55,741 nt of DNA, from positions 1 through 55,741 of the forward strand of contig CAMCXM010000006.1 of the NCBI GenBank assembly GCA_945883425.1. The letters are read 5' to 3'. Position numbers and translations under genes: made by a program. Below, piece by piece: positions 45,060 to 52,567 of this stretch. Positions within the stretch are counted from its first letter, which is position 1, and every line of letters starts with the position of its first letter. The DNA comes from Spirosoma fluviale. Lineage in GTDB: Bacteria; Bacteroidota; Bacteroidia; Cytophagales; Flexibacteraceae. A model generated the notes under the pieces. That model was given only the letters and a program-made list of their open reading frames with translations, was not told the DNA's origin and searched no databases.

Positions 45060-45118
45060 GTTGGCAGAATCATATTAAATTGAAAACTATTTAAGTCAAC
45101 AACAACTATTTTTGAAAC

Positions 45119-45538
45119 ATGGAACCCCAAACCTTTCCACTTGAAGACTTCATGGCAGAACTGATATATCACCCTGCCATCCGGGAAGAAATAACGAGCA
45201 AACTTGGCTCTGAAAAAGCGATGCTGGTTTTTGAGCAATTTGGGCATGGTACCCTGAGCAGCGAAATTCAGGATGATGTGTACAATCTAGTCAGTGATTA
45301 CATCGATAATAATGCTAAAGTTTCTGAAGAACTGACTGGGTATTCATCCGATGATTGCTTCCCTATTTGCATAAGATCATTTGGTCCTATCCATTGGGTA
45401 GAAGCACAGGAGTTTGACCCGATCAAGTACTTCAAAAGTTCAAATGAAGCCCTTAACTGGGCTGAGCTAGAATATTCAGAATTTTTAAATGCTGAACCTG
45501 ATGAGGATGAGGATGAGCAAGAAGATGAAGATGAGTAA
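45119..45538 (+). CDS. Acidic-tailed island protein, unknown function
   Basis: The protein is 139 residues, with no signal peptide. The middle contains TGYSSDDCFPICIRSFGPIH and a short Trp-rich stretch; the last 15 residues are almost all Asp and Glu (DEDEDEQEDEDE). I do not recognise it. It diverges from the 44648 gene, and the tail-to-tail gene at 45544 begins 5 bp after its stop. Confidence 0.6.
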   Translation: MEPQTFPLEDFMAELIYHPAIREEITSKLGSEKAMLVFEQFGHGTLSSEIQDDVYNLVSDYIDNNAKVSEELTGYSSDDCFPICIRSFGPIHWVEAQEFDPIKYFKSSNEALNWAELEYSEFLNAEPDEDEDEQEDEDE

Positions 45539-45543
45539 AACAA

Positions 45544-45732
45544 TCAGATAGCCTTCAGTATCCCAATGGCCTCTTCTTCCAGGTATGGGGCTTCGACTTT
45601 GAAACAACCAGCATATTCCGGATGCAGGACTACACGAAACATCCCGGAAACACCGATTCCATAATTATTCTCCAGTATGTATGAGTATTCCGGAGCAAAG
45701 TGAGCCACCTGATGGATATGATTTGAGGTCAA
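45544..45732 (-). CDS. Small island protein, unknown function
   Basis: The protein is 62 residues. It has a balanced, protein-like composition (MTSNHIHQVAHFAPEYSYIL) with several His and Tyr residues and no membrane segment. It converges closely with the acidic-tailed gene (5-bp gap). No family is recognised. The tight tail-to-tail packing and sensible sequence support it. Confidence 0.45.
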   Translation of the reverse strand: MTSNHIHQVAHFAPEYSYILENNYGIGVSGMFRVVLHPEYAGCFKVEAPYLEEEAIGILKAI

Positions 45733-45757
45733 TTTTGATGTTTACAAACCTTAAAAA

Positions 45758-46081
45758 ATGGCCAATCAAATTCTGTCTATGAACAAGCTAAAAGAAGTTC
45801 TTCGGTATCAAATGGAAGGCCTGTCAAAACGAGAGATCAGCAAGCAGACTGAATTGTCCCGCTATACGGTTGAGAAGTATCTTTTCATATTTGATTCTCA
45901 TCCATTATCGTTTAAAGAATTGGTGAAGCTCAGTGATCCAGAGCTTCATTCCATTGTCTTTCAATCTGTTGAAGTCAAACATCAATGGGATAGTCTTTAC
46001 ACACTTTTTACGTCAATGGAAACCGAGCTGAGGCGGACTATCAGATCTTTGAACGAACTAAAACTGAAAATCATTTATTAA
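45758..46081 (+). pseudogene. istA: IS21-family transposase IstA, N-terminal remnant
   Basis: The first 93 residues match the N-terminus of IS21-type IstA. They include the helix-turn-helix LKEVLRYQMEGLSKREISKQ and SRYTVEKYL, the SDPELHSIVF region, and a YTLFTSMETELRRT segment. IstA is normally about 500 residues; here the match stops near residue 93 and a short unrelated tail ends at 46081, inside the convergent SH3 gene (11-bp overlap). The integrase DDE domain and istB are missing, so this is a fossil unless it was recruited as a DNA-binding protein. Confidence 0.75.
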
Positions 46082-46838
46082 ACTCAGCTTCCGACAAATT
46101 GGTTCGGCTATCTCTTGGTCTGATCCTACCATAATATGTTTTCATGAATAATGTTAAATTATAAGATGGGATTGATTTTGTTTTGTAGACCCCATCAGAT
46201 GTATATTTATCAGGACCTGTCTTAATATAAAAATCATATGAATCAGGATACTCCATATATTCTGGCTCAACTAAAAATGACACATAGCAAATTCCACCCT
46301 CTAAAATTGATTTACTTAGCCTTTTTCCATACGCAACCCTGACTTTATATATACCTTCTGGAATGTTTTTCATGGAATACTTTTCGCCAATTCCTATGTA
46401 TGCCATTCTAATACATTGATCATTTTTATCCATCAGCTTAATCACTGAATTACTCTGGGTACTATTATATATATCAAGATAGTTATCAATATTATAATCT
46501 TGCTGTGGACTTATGTTAGTACATTCAAGACCCTCCCCAGTCAAAGAAATTAATTTAGTCCAATTTTCATAATGTTTACTTTCATCAATTGAGACTAAAT
46601 ATTTTGAGCTAAGGTAACCTTCCTGGTTATAGAATCTAATTTTTTTCCATTCAGAATTATAATCTGAGATAAAAGTAACAATATCACCTTGAGATAGTTT
46701 GTCGATAATATTTGATTTATTTGATGGTCGTGATCTCAAATTCATTTTCTCAGCTTCAACAACAAAATAATCATCTTGGGCCAAAGTAAATGGAACAAAT
46801 CCTATAAAAAGGAGAAATAACAATATAAAACTCTTCAT
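46071..46838 (-). CDS. Secreted SH3-domain protein
   Basis: The protein is 255 residues. A signal peptide (LFLLFIGFVPFTLAQ) precedes a bacterial SH3 domain (about 23-85) with KMNLRSRPSNKSNIIDKL and GDIVTFISDYNSEWKKI. The remaining beta-rich part (EGIYKVRVAYGKRL and following) is not recognised. Codon use is AT-rich compared with the chromosome. Its start overlaps the stop of the upstream lipoprotein gene (ATGA). Confidence 0.8.
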   Translation of the reverse strand: MKSFILLFLLFIGFVPFTLAQDDYFVVEAEKMNLRSRPSNKSNIIDKLSQGDIVTFISDYNSEWKKIRFYNQEGYLSSKYLVSIDESKHYENWTKLISLTGEGLECTNISPQQDYNIDNYLDIYNSTQSNSVIKLMDKNDQCIRMAYIGIGEKYSMKNIPEGIYKVRVAYGKRLSKSILEGGICYVSFLVEPEYMEYPDSYDFYIKTGPDKYTSDGVYKTKSIPSYNLTLFMKTYYGRIRPRDSRTNLSEAEFNK

Positions 46839-46999
46839 TTAATTGTATTCGTAATAGTATCTTTTCTTGTTGCCGTATCAAAAATGAAAATCTCACCCGT
46901 CTTCTGTTTATCATAATTTTCATCCTCAGCATATTTTCTTTCCTGATCGCAGGAAAAAAGGAAGGCAAATGCAATGAAAAAAAGACACTTAGACCTCAT
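46835..46999 (-). CDS. 54-residue lipoprotein
   Basis: A short minus-strand frame starts at 46999 and encodes 54 residues. It begins MRSKCLFFIAFAFLFSCDQE, a signal peptide with the lipobox LFSC. A small charged domain follows, rich in Glu, Asp, Lys and Thr. The TGA stop overlaps the ATG of the SH3 gene (ATGA), so the two are translationally coupled. The longer frame at 46771-46974 on the same strand is a shadow in another frame. Confidence 0.75.
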   Translation of the reverse strand: MRSKCLFFIAFAFLFSCDQERKYAEDENYDKQKTGEIFIFDTATRKDTITNTIK

Positions 47000-47359
47000 T
47001 ATCAATTATTTACCGCTTTAATGAAACGAGGGTAGTTAAAAAATCTTGTCCACTACTTGATATAAATACAGGAAAATCATTTCGCACTTTCTAGTCACGA
47101 TTTGACTCGTAACAAGAGATAAATATGATCTTGTCGATGGTACACAAATGTAGATACCAAAATGCGATTCACAACAAAAACCTGGGTATCGGGCTGAATT
47201 TTTCCCTTAAGTTAGCCCTGTAGGTGGTCGTAGGATTACTGTACGTCAAAGACAAAATGGCGGTCATCTATCTCCTTCCTATAGCTTGCAATCAGGATTT
47301 CAAAAATTGAAAACAATTAAAACTCTTTTGCCTGATAGTGGAATCGAAATTTTTGATTG
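47000..47359. other. Gene-free stretch inside the island
   Basis: About 360 bases with no plausible frame on either strand and no clear hairpin or terminal repeat. It separates the 46999 lipoprotein unit from the 47360-48198 pair. It may be the remains of deleted genes. Confidence 0.4.
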
Positions 47360-47794
47360 TTACTCGTCAATATCAATGTCATACTCTTTATCAGGATCTC
47401 CATTAACATCCGAATAGCCACCATTAGGCCAATAAATAGTGGTTGCCTCTCCATCAACTACCTCAACCTCTAAGTCGTAGTCTGCGGAATAACCTGTATT
47501 TCGGTTATGATAGTGAACCGTCGCCGAATAAGTACCATCAGGCCGATCCTCTGCTTCATCACGTTCATCTTCATAATTGGAATTAGCATATCCCTCGCTT
47601 GGTGTGTAATAGGGAACAACAGGATTCGTTTGAGATTCTGATTTGGCAGGATATTCCTTTGAATCGAAGAGTTCCCCTAATTTAACCTGTGGATCTAATA
47701 TCTTAGGGAAGGCTAAGGAAATAAGTCCTACCACCAAAAAGCATCCCATAACCCATCTGAAAAGTGTTTTCACTCTTATTGATGTTGGTAGCAA
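47360..47794 (-). CDS. Membrane-anchored acidic protein, unknown function
   Basis: The protein is 144 residues. One N-terminal membrane segment (about 12-30) is followed by a disordered acidic region and a beta-rich tail with GTYSATVHYHNRNTGYSAD, ATTIYWPNGGY and the ending DKEYDIDIDE. I do not recognise a named family. Its start overlaps the stop of the upstream DUF5763-like gene by 19 bp, so they are one unit. Confidence 0.6.
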   Translation of the reverse strand: MLPTSIRVKTLFRWVMGCFLVVGLISLAFPKILDPQVKLGELFDSKEYPAKSESQTNPVVPYYTPSEGYANSNYEDERDEAEDRPDGTYSATVHYHNRNTGYSADYDLEVEVVDGEATTIYWPNGGYSDVNGDPDKEYDIDIDE

Positions 47795-48198
47795 AAACCT
47801 GTTGGGTCTTTTGTCATTCGTCTACACTGGTTTCCTGATTTAGTTGTCCCCAAACATTGGGTAGCTTCTTGTTCTTCTTCTGGCTCCTCAACCTCCTCTG
47901 TTGTATTTGAAGGTGGATAGGTCGTATTCAATGGAGGCGTATAAATTACAGGTGGAGGTGTTGTTAAGTATGGATCAGGATTGGTTTTTGTTCCTACTTT
48001 CCCTGTATATGGGTTGATGTTTGGTTTTGTGCTGAAATTGTCTGCCTTGGTTTTGTTCGGGGTTGTCTTGAAGTGTGGAGCAACATAAGTTCCGTTCTTC
48101 TTAACGTACCCTGGGACATAGGTTGTGGTCTGCGCAAAAAGCGGATTAGCCGCAAAAAGCAGCAATACAATAATTGAAAGACTGAAAATTGTTTTCAT
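47776..48198 (-). CDS. Secreted DUF5763-like protein
   Basis: The protein is 140 residues with a signal peptide ending near PLFAQ. The first part carries a widespread GYVKKNGTYVAPHFKTTPN and DNFSTKPNINPYTGK pattern found in phage and bacterial surface proteins. A Pro/Thr-rich linker leads to a C-terminal Cys/His module (CLGTTKSGNQCRR to GFCYQHQ) like DUF5763, likely zinc-binding. A good -7 box and an 18-bp palindrome lie upstream. Confidence 0.72.
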   Translation of the reverse strand: MKTIFSLSIIVLLLFAANPLFAQTTTYVPGYVKKNGTYVAPHFKTTPNKTKADNFSTKPNINPYTGKVGTKTNPDPYLTTPPPVIYTPPLNTTYPPSNTTEEVEEPEEEQEATQCLGTTKSGNQCRRMTKDPTGFCYQHQ

Positions 48199-48247
48199 GT
48201 TTTCAAGTTTTAAGAGAGGGCTAAGTTATTGACTTATTCAATACGGG

Positions 48248-48255
48248 TAAAGATA
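48248..48255 (-). promoter_or_regulatory. Putative -7 box of the DUF5763-like gene
   Basis: The minus strand reads TATCTTTA, matching TAnnTTTG at seven of eight positions. It lies 50 bp before the start codon and next to a palindrome that could bind a regulator. Confidence 0.5.
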
Positions 48256-48271
48256 GTTTTCTCGAAAACTA
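48254..48271. promoter_or_regulatory. 18-bp palindromic operator candidate
   Basis: TAGTTTTC and GAAAACTA form a perfect 8-bp inverted repeat with a 2-base spacer, overlapping the -7 box of the island's rightmost gene. No repressor gene is evident in the island. Confidence 0.45.
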
Positions 48272-48323
48272 GAAGAACAGGCATGTCTGGACATAAAGAG
48301 TCAACCAAGTCCTTAGCATGATT

Positions 48324-48338
48324 TCCAAACGGGATCAC
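48324..48338 (+). repeat. attR: duplicated tRNA-Arg 3' end
   Basis: The 15 bases repeat the tRNA-Arg 3' end at 44397-44411 exactly. No tRNA body precedes this copy. It marks the right border of the island. Confidence 0.8.
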
Positions 48339-48346
48339 TTTTAAGA

Positions 48347-48376
48347 AAGCCCCTCCGGAATGAGGGGTTTTTTTTC
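48347..48376 (+). terminator. Original tRNA terminator / FAD oxidase terminator
   Basis: GCCCCTC and GAGGGGT pair around a 6-base loop and eight T follow on the plus strand. Before integration this would have directly followed tRNA-Arg. On the minus strand it can also end the FAD oxidase transcript. Confidence 0.85.
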
Positions 48377-48392
48377 AATTTGGGGTGAATCT

Positions 48393-49514
48393 CTAGGCCA
48401 GCATCCCGGCCAGCCTTTCGCCGACTTCCGTTCCCATTGCCACACCCATTCCGTTCATGCGGACACCCATAGCCAGACCGTTTCCGCAATTTTTAATGAC
48501 CGGAACTTTCTCCGCACCAAATGCCATGATGCCCGCCCAGCGATGTTCAACAGTGAATGACTGACCCTTAGGCAAAATGAGATTCTCAAGATAATACTCC
48601 AGCTTGTCCTGAATCAATGGCTGCAAACAGATTTCATAGGTTTCCTCCCCTTTAAAATCCAGATTACGGCCACCACCGAATAAAACGCGTTCGCCCACAT
48701 TGCGGAAATAATAGTAGCCCTCATCAAAATGAAAAATCCCTTTGAACTTCAGACCCGGAATCGGATCTGTAATGAGAACCTGACCACGTCCCGGTTTGAT
48801 ATCCAGCTCCGGAAACAATTGAGTGGTGAACGCATTGGTACAAACCGCCACACGTTCGGCAGAAAACACAACACCGGAATCGGCAACCGGAATCTGCCAG
48901 AAACCATTGATGTGCTCAGGCAACTCCGCCCGACAACCCGTCAATATTTCAACGCCTTTTTGCCGTGCCAGAGACAAAAGACTCCGCATCATTTTTCCGG
49001 TATCGATTTGTCCTTCCACCGTGTTGGTGATGAAAGCCTGAATCGACTCCGTCTGAAAACCCAGCGTCCCAACCCTGTCCGGCTCGGGAACAAAAACGTC
49101 CTTTTTAAAAAATGGAAAAAGAAGCTGGTTCAGATGCGGTAAAACGGCCTGATCGAAATGTTCATCCTTCAGAAAAATTTCACCACCGCCGTATTCTTCA
49201 TAACCCATGGCCTCATCCCCCAAACGTGCCCGAAGTTTCTGCAAACCCGTGATTCGAAGTTCGACCACTTCCATCGCCCGGTCTTCGCCAAGTTGCTGGA
49301 GATCGTGCCAGATTTCAGCAGCCGATCCATAACAGGCAAAGCCCGCATTTTTGGTACTGGCACCAGTCGGAAAAATCCCGCGTTCCAGAACAAGAACCGA
49401 AGAATGGGGTGATTTTTCTTTAAAGGACAAAGCCGTGGACAAGCCCACAATTCCACCTCCCAGCACCACCAGATCATATTTCAAAAACGATTCTTTTTCC
49501 CAGAAACTCAGCAT
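48393..49514 (-). CDS. FAD-dependent D-amino-acid/glycine oxidase-like protein
   Basis: The 373-residue DAO-family flavoprotein has the FAD-binding LVVLGGGIVGLSTALSF (GxGxxG-like at 19-24), SVLVLERG after the second strand, and the C-terminal WAGIMAFGAEKVPVIKNCGN. Such enzymes oxidise amino acids or related amines. The substrate is unknown. It is single, divergent from the M20 gene. Confidence 0.9.
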   Translation of the reverse strand: MLSFWEKESFLKYDLVVLGGGIVGLSTALSFKEKSPHSSVLVLERGIFPTGASTKNAGFACYGSAAEIWHDLQQLGEDRAMEVVELRITGLQKLRARLGDEAMGYEEYGGGEIFLKDEHFDQAVLPHLNQLLFPFFKKDVFVPEPDRVGTLGFQTESIQAFITNTVEGQIDTGKMMRSLLSLARQKGVEILTGCRAELPEHINGFWQIPVADSGVVFSAERVAVCTNAFTTQLFPELDIKPGRGQVLITDPIPGLKFKGIFHFDEGYYYFRNVGERVLFGGGRNLDFKGEETYEICLQPLIQDKLEYYLENLILPKGQSFTVEHRWAGIMAFGAEKVPVIKNCGNGLAMGVRMNGMGVAMGTEVGERLAGMLA

Positions 49515-49599
49515 GGCGGCAAATTAGGCAGATTTCATTTCCGGAAGAATGAAAAAAGAGTGCGGTACAGACAGACGGCGTTTTTCTTAAGTTTGGGCC

Positions 49600-50775
49600 A
49601 TGATCCGCACCATCCAAACACTCGCCAAAGAAGTGGCACCAAAAGTTCAGAGCTGGAGGCACCACATCCACGCCAATCCGGAACTGTCGTTCGAAGAATT
49701 TGAGACCGCCCGGTTTGTATCAGACCGGCTTACCGAATTTGGAATCGAACACCAACATGGCGTAGCGGGAACCGGCGTGGTGGGAATCATAAAAGGACGG
49801 AATCCGGATTCCAGAATCCTGGCGCTACGGGGTGACATGGATGCGCTGCCGATTTTGGAACAAAATGAGGTTTCCTATAAATCCACCAAACCCGGCATCA
49901 TGCACGCTTGCGGACACGATGTGCACACATCTTCATTGCTGGGCGCATCCTGGATTTTGCAACAGGTGAAGGATCAGTTCGAAGGAACGATCAAGCTGAT
50001 TTTTCAGCCCGGAGAAGAAAAAGTGCCGGGCGGTGCATCACTACTGATCAAAGAAGGCGTTTTACAAAACCCGGCTCCGCAATCCATTGTGGGACAGCAT
50101 GTAATGCCGTTTTTACCGGTGGGCAAAGTGGGCTTCCGGGAAGGATTGTATATGGCGAGTGCCGATGAAATTTACCTCACCATTCATGGAAAAGGTGGGC
50201 ACGGAGCCATGCCGAATCTGGCGATCGATGTAGTGGCGATTTCGGCTCAGGTGATTACTGCCCTTCAGCAGGTGGTGAGCCGCAGTGCCGATCCAAAGAC
50301 ACCGTCCGTGCTGTCGTTTGGTACCGTCATAGCAAAAGGGGCCACCAATATTCTTCCGAATTCCATTTATCTGGAAGGAACCTTCCGCACGATGGACGAA
50401 GACTGGCGGGCAAAGGCGCACCAGAAAATCCGTCAGATTGTAGAAGGCATCTGTGAATCCTTTGGAGCGAAAGCCGATCTGGAAATCCGGAAGGGTTATC
50501 CATTTTTGAAAAACGATCCTGTCCTGACAAGGAAAATGAAGAAATGTGCGCAGGACTATCTGGGTGCTGAAAACGTCGTGGATCTGGACATTTGGATGGC
50601 AGCCGAAGATTTTTCGTATTACACCCAGGAAATGCCAGGCTGCTTTTACCGTCTCGGAACCCGGAACGAAGAAAAAGGAATCGTTTCCGGCGTGCATACT
50701 CCGACATTTGATATCGACGAAGATGCGTTGGAAATCGGCTGCGGACTAATGGCCTGGCTGGCGATCAACGAATAA
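49600..50775 (+). CDS. M20 family amidohydrolase
   Basis: The 391-residue zinc hydrolase belongs to the M20D group (IAA-amino acid hydrolases, N-acyl amino acid amidohydrolases). Metal and catalytic marks are LRGDMDALPI, HACGHDVHT (101-110), QPGEEKVPGG (136-145) and the dimerisation segment GKGGHGAMPNLAIDV. The C-terminal MAAEDFSYY is the last metal-ligand region. It cleaves an N-acyl amino acid, with no substrate evidence here. Confidence 0.92.
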   Translation: MIRTIQTLAKEVAPKVQSWRHHIHANPELSFEEFETARFVSDRLTEFGIEHQHGVAGTGVVGIIKGRNPDSRILALRGDMDALPILEQNEVSYKSTKPGIMHACGHDVHTSSLLGASWILQQVKDQFEGTIKLIFQPGEEKVPGGASLLIKEGVLQNPAPQSIVGQHVMPFLPVGKVGFREGLYMASADEIYLTIHGKGGHGAMPNLAIDVVAISAQVITALQQVVSRSADPKTPSVLSFGTVIAKGATNILPNSIYLEGTFRTMDEDWRAKAHQKIRQIVEGICESFGAKADLEIRKGYPFLKNDPVLTRKMKKCAQDYLGAENVVDLDIWMAAEDFSYYTQEMPGCFYRLGTRNEEKGIVSGVHTPTFDIDEDALEIGCGLMAWLAINE

Positions 50776-50865
50776 ATCATGTTGATTACTTCAGCGATAA
50801 AATCCAGCCATCGGGATGGACAGGAGCCAGTAGATTCCGGGTTGGATTCATCCAGACATCTCATG

Positions 50866-51228
50866 CTAAAGCTTGATTTGCTTTGCCAACATCTCCTGCA
50901 AAGGAATCCAGCCTAAAATGGCTTTGGAATTTCCAGGTAAAACAAAAGCATTACCCACACTGAACCGATCCTGAAACCGGATTTCAATCGGACCTACAAC
51001 CGGAAGTCGCTTTCGCGTACCGTCCGCCATTTGTGCGATCCGATGGTCAACCGTCGGCAGCCCTAAAATTTCCTGAATGTTTTCGTTGATGGTCATCATC
51101 AGGGCACCCGTATCCACCATCACATTCAGTTTATGGTTCCGCACTTCTTCATTCCCGATAATTCCACTTTTTGAATTAGCCAGATCAACCGAGTTAACCA
51201 GCTCTATATCTGCAAATACATGTCCCAT
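50866..51228 (-). CDS. Retropepsin-like aspartic protease domain protein
   Basis: The protein is 120 residues. It holds the catalytic DTG (39-41) in LNVMVDTGALMMTI, followed by the flap region, then GNAFVLPGNSKAILGWIPL, where ILG replaces the usual second turn. This is the single-domain, clan AA type that must dimerise. No signal peptide is seen. The start is at 51228, and its upstream region faces hflX. Confidence 0.82.
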   Translation of the reverse strand: MGHVFADIELVNSVDLANSKSGIIGNEEVRNHKLNVMVDTGALMMTINENIQEILGLPTVDHRIAQMADGTRKRLPVVGPIEIRFQDRFSVGNAFVLPGNSKAILGWIPLQEMLAKQIKL

Positions 51229-51372
51229 TTTTCAATAATTTACTTTGACCAAAAATAAAAAAGTTCAGGAATCTTCAAAAATCAGGAACGAAAATCAACC
51301 TGGATTCAACCTCAGATTCATAGTACAAATAGGAGCAAAAGAAAAACCCGCATTCCATTTACAGAAAAGACC

Positions 51373-51380
51373 GACCTTTG
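51373..51380 (+). promoter_or_regulatory. Putative hflX -7 box
   Basis: GACCTTTG matches TAnnTTTG except at the first base and is 8 bp before ATG 51389. It supports that start and implies a very short leader. Another box (TTACTTTG) sits near 51239-51246. Confidence 0.4.
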
Positions 51381-51388
51381 CAACATCC

Positions 51389-52552
51389 ATGATTGAACGG
51401 AAACTATACGACACCACCCAGCCCCAGGAAAAAGCCATTCTGGTGGCGGTTACCCCAAAACAACAGCCCGATCAACTCACGCAGGAATACCTGGACGAGC
51501 TGGCATTTCTTGCCACCACGGCTAATGCAGTTGTCATCAAAAGCTTTGTGCAAAAACTGGAACGGCCAGACAACAGCACCTATGTAGGCAAAGGAAAGCT
51601 GGCTGAAATCGTCACATGGATTATCGAACACCCGATCGACCTTGTCATTTTTGATGATGACCTCAGTCCGGCTCAGGTACGGAATCTGGAGGCGGAACTC
51701 AAGGTTAAAATTCTGGATCGCAGCCTACTGATCTTGTACATCTTTTCGATGCGGGCACAATCGGCCCAATCCAAAATTCAGGTGGAGCTGGCACAATATC
51801 AATATGTTCTCCCACGACTAACCCGGCTATGGAGTCACCTGACCAAACAAAGGGGCGGCATCGGGAACAGAGGACCAGGTGAAAAGGAGCTGGAAACCGA
51901 TCGCCGGATTGTGAAGGAAAGAATCACATTGCTGAAGGAAAAACTGGAAAGCATCGACAAGCAATCGGTCACCCGCCGAAAGAACCGGGAGAAAATTGTC
52001 CGGGTTGCATTGGTGGGATACACCAACGTTGGGAAATCCACCTTAATGAATCTCCTGTCGAAATCCGATGTGTTTGCTGAGAACAAACTGTTTGCTACAG
52101 TCGACTCTACTGTCCGGAAAGTGGTTTGGTCGAATCTTCCTTTTTTGCTTACCGATACCGTAGGATTCATTCGGAAACTACCTACACACCTGATCGAGAG
52201 TTTTAAATCAACCCTGGATGAAATCCGGGAAGCCGATATCCTGGTTCATGTAGTGGACTTTTCTCATCCGGCACACGATGCCCATATCGCGGTGGTGAAT
52301 CAGATTCTGGGTGAACTCAAATGCTCTGAAAAACCGACGATTCTGGTTTACAATAAAATTGATCTGGTTCCGGCCGATGAAAACGGGGAACGATTCTGGG
52401 AAGACTCACACAATACAAAAAACGTATTCATCTCTGCGGAGAAGCGATTAAACATAGAAGGACTTCGGGAAGCATTGCTAGTGGAGATCAAAAAATCACA
52501 CATGCAGATCTTCCCAAACTGGCTTGAGCCGGAAGTATTTGAAGGAATGTAA
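51389..52552 (+). CDS. hflX: GTPase HflX
   Basis: HflX is a ribosome-associated GTPase that splits stalled ribosomes after stress. The frame is open from a TTG at 51245, but the first 48 residues look non-native. From ATG 51389 the protein is 387 residues, starting at the family's typical MIERKLY. It has the HflX domain with QRGGIGNRGPGEKELETDRR, G1 GYTNVGKST (200-208), G3 DTVGFI and G4 NKID. The C-terminal domain is short. Confidence 0.95.
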   Translation: MIERKLYDTTQPQEKAILVAVTPKQQPDQLTQEYLDELAFLATTANAVVIKSFVQKLERPDNSTYVGKGKLAEIVTWIIEHPIDLVIFDDDLSPAQVRNLEAELKVKILDRSLLILYIFSMRAQSAQSKIQVELAQYQYVLPRLTRLWSHLTKQRGGIGNRGPGEKELETDRRIVKERITLLKEKLESIDKQSVTRRKNREKIVRVALVGYTNVGKSTLMNLLSKSDVFAENKLFATVDSTVRKVVWSNLPFLLTDTVGFIRKLPTHLIESFKSTLDEIREADILVHVVDFSHPAHDAHIAVVNQILGELKCSEKPTILVYNKIDLVPADENGERFWEDSHNTKNVFISAEKRLNIEGLREALLVEIKKSHMQIFPNWLEPEVFEGM

Positions 52553-52567
52553 AACTCCTTCCGACCA

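Larger units (their letters stand above)
44412..48338. mobile_element. 3.9-kb genomic island integrated at tRNA-Arg
   Basis: The interval is bounded by 15-bp identical repeats from the tRNA-Arg 3' end. It holds only small, mostly unrecognised genes and a broken IS21 gene, unlike the dense housekeeping DNA on both sides. Its central part (46.1-47.4 kb) is more AT-rich than its surroundings. A terminator lies at the far side of each border. I see no integrase, relaxase or phage structural gene, so it is either a decayed element or one mobilised from outside. Confidence 0.75.

Noticed and set aside
46771-46974. 67-residue minus-strand frame upstream of the SH3 gene
   Set aside because: It is in a different frame from the lipoprotein gene at 46835-46999, which has a signal peptide and lipobox. 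The longer frame has no such features and overlaps both real genes.
44412-48338. Prophage
   Set aside because: No capsid, tail, terminase, lysis or integrase gene is recognisable and the interval is only 3.9 kb.
51245-51388. 48-residue N-terminal extension of HflX
   Set aside because: It begins at a TTG, its sequence does not match the family, and a -7-like box lies just before ATG 51389.
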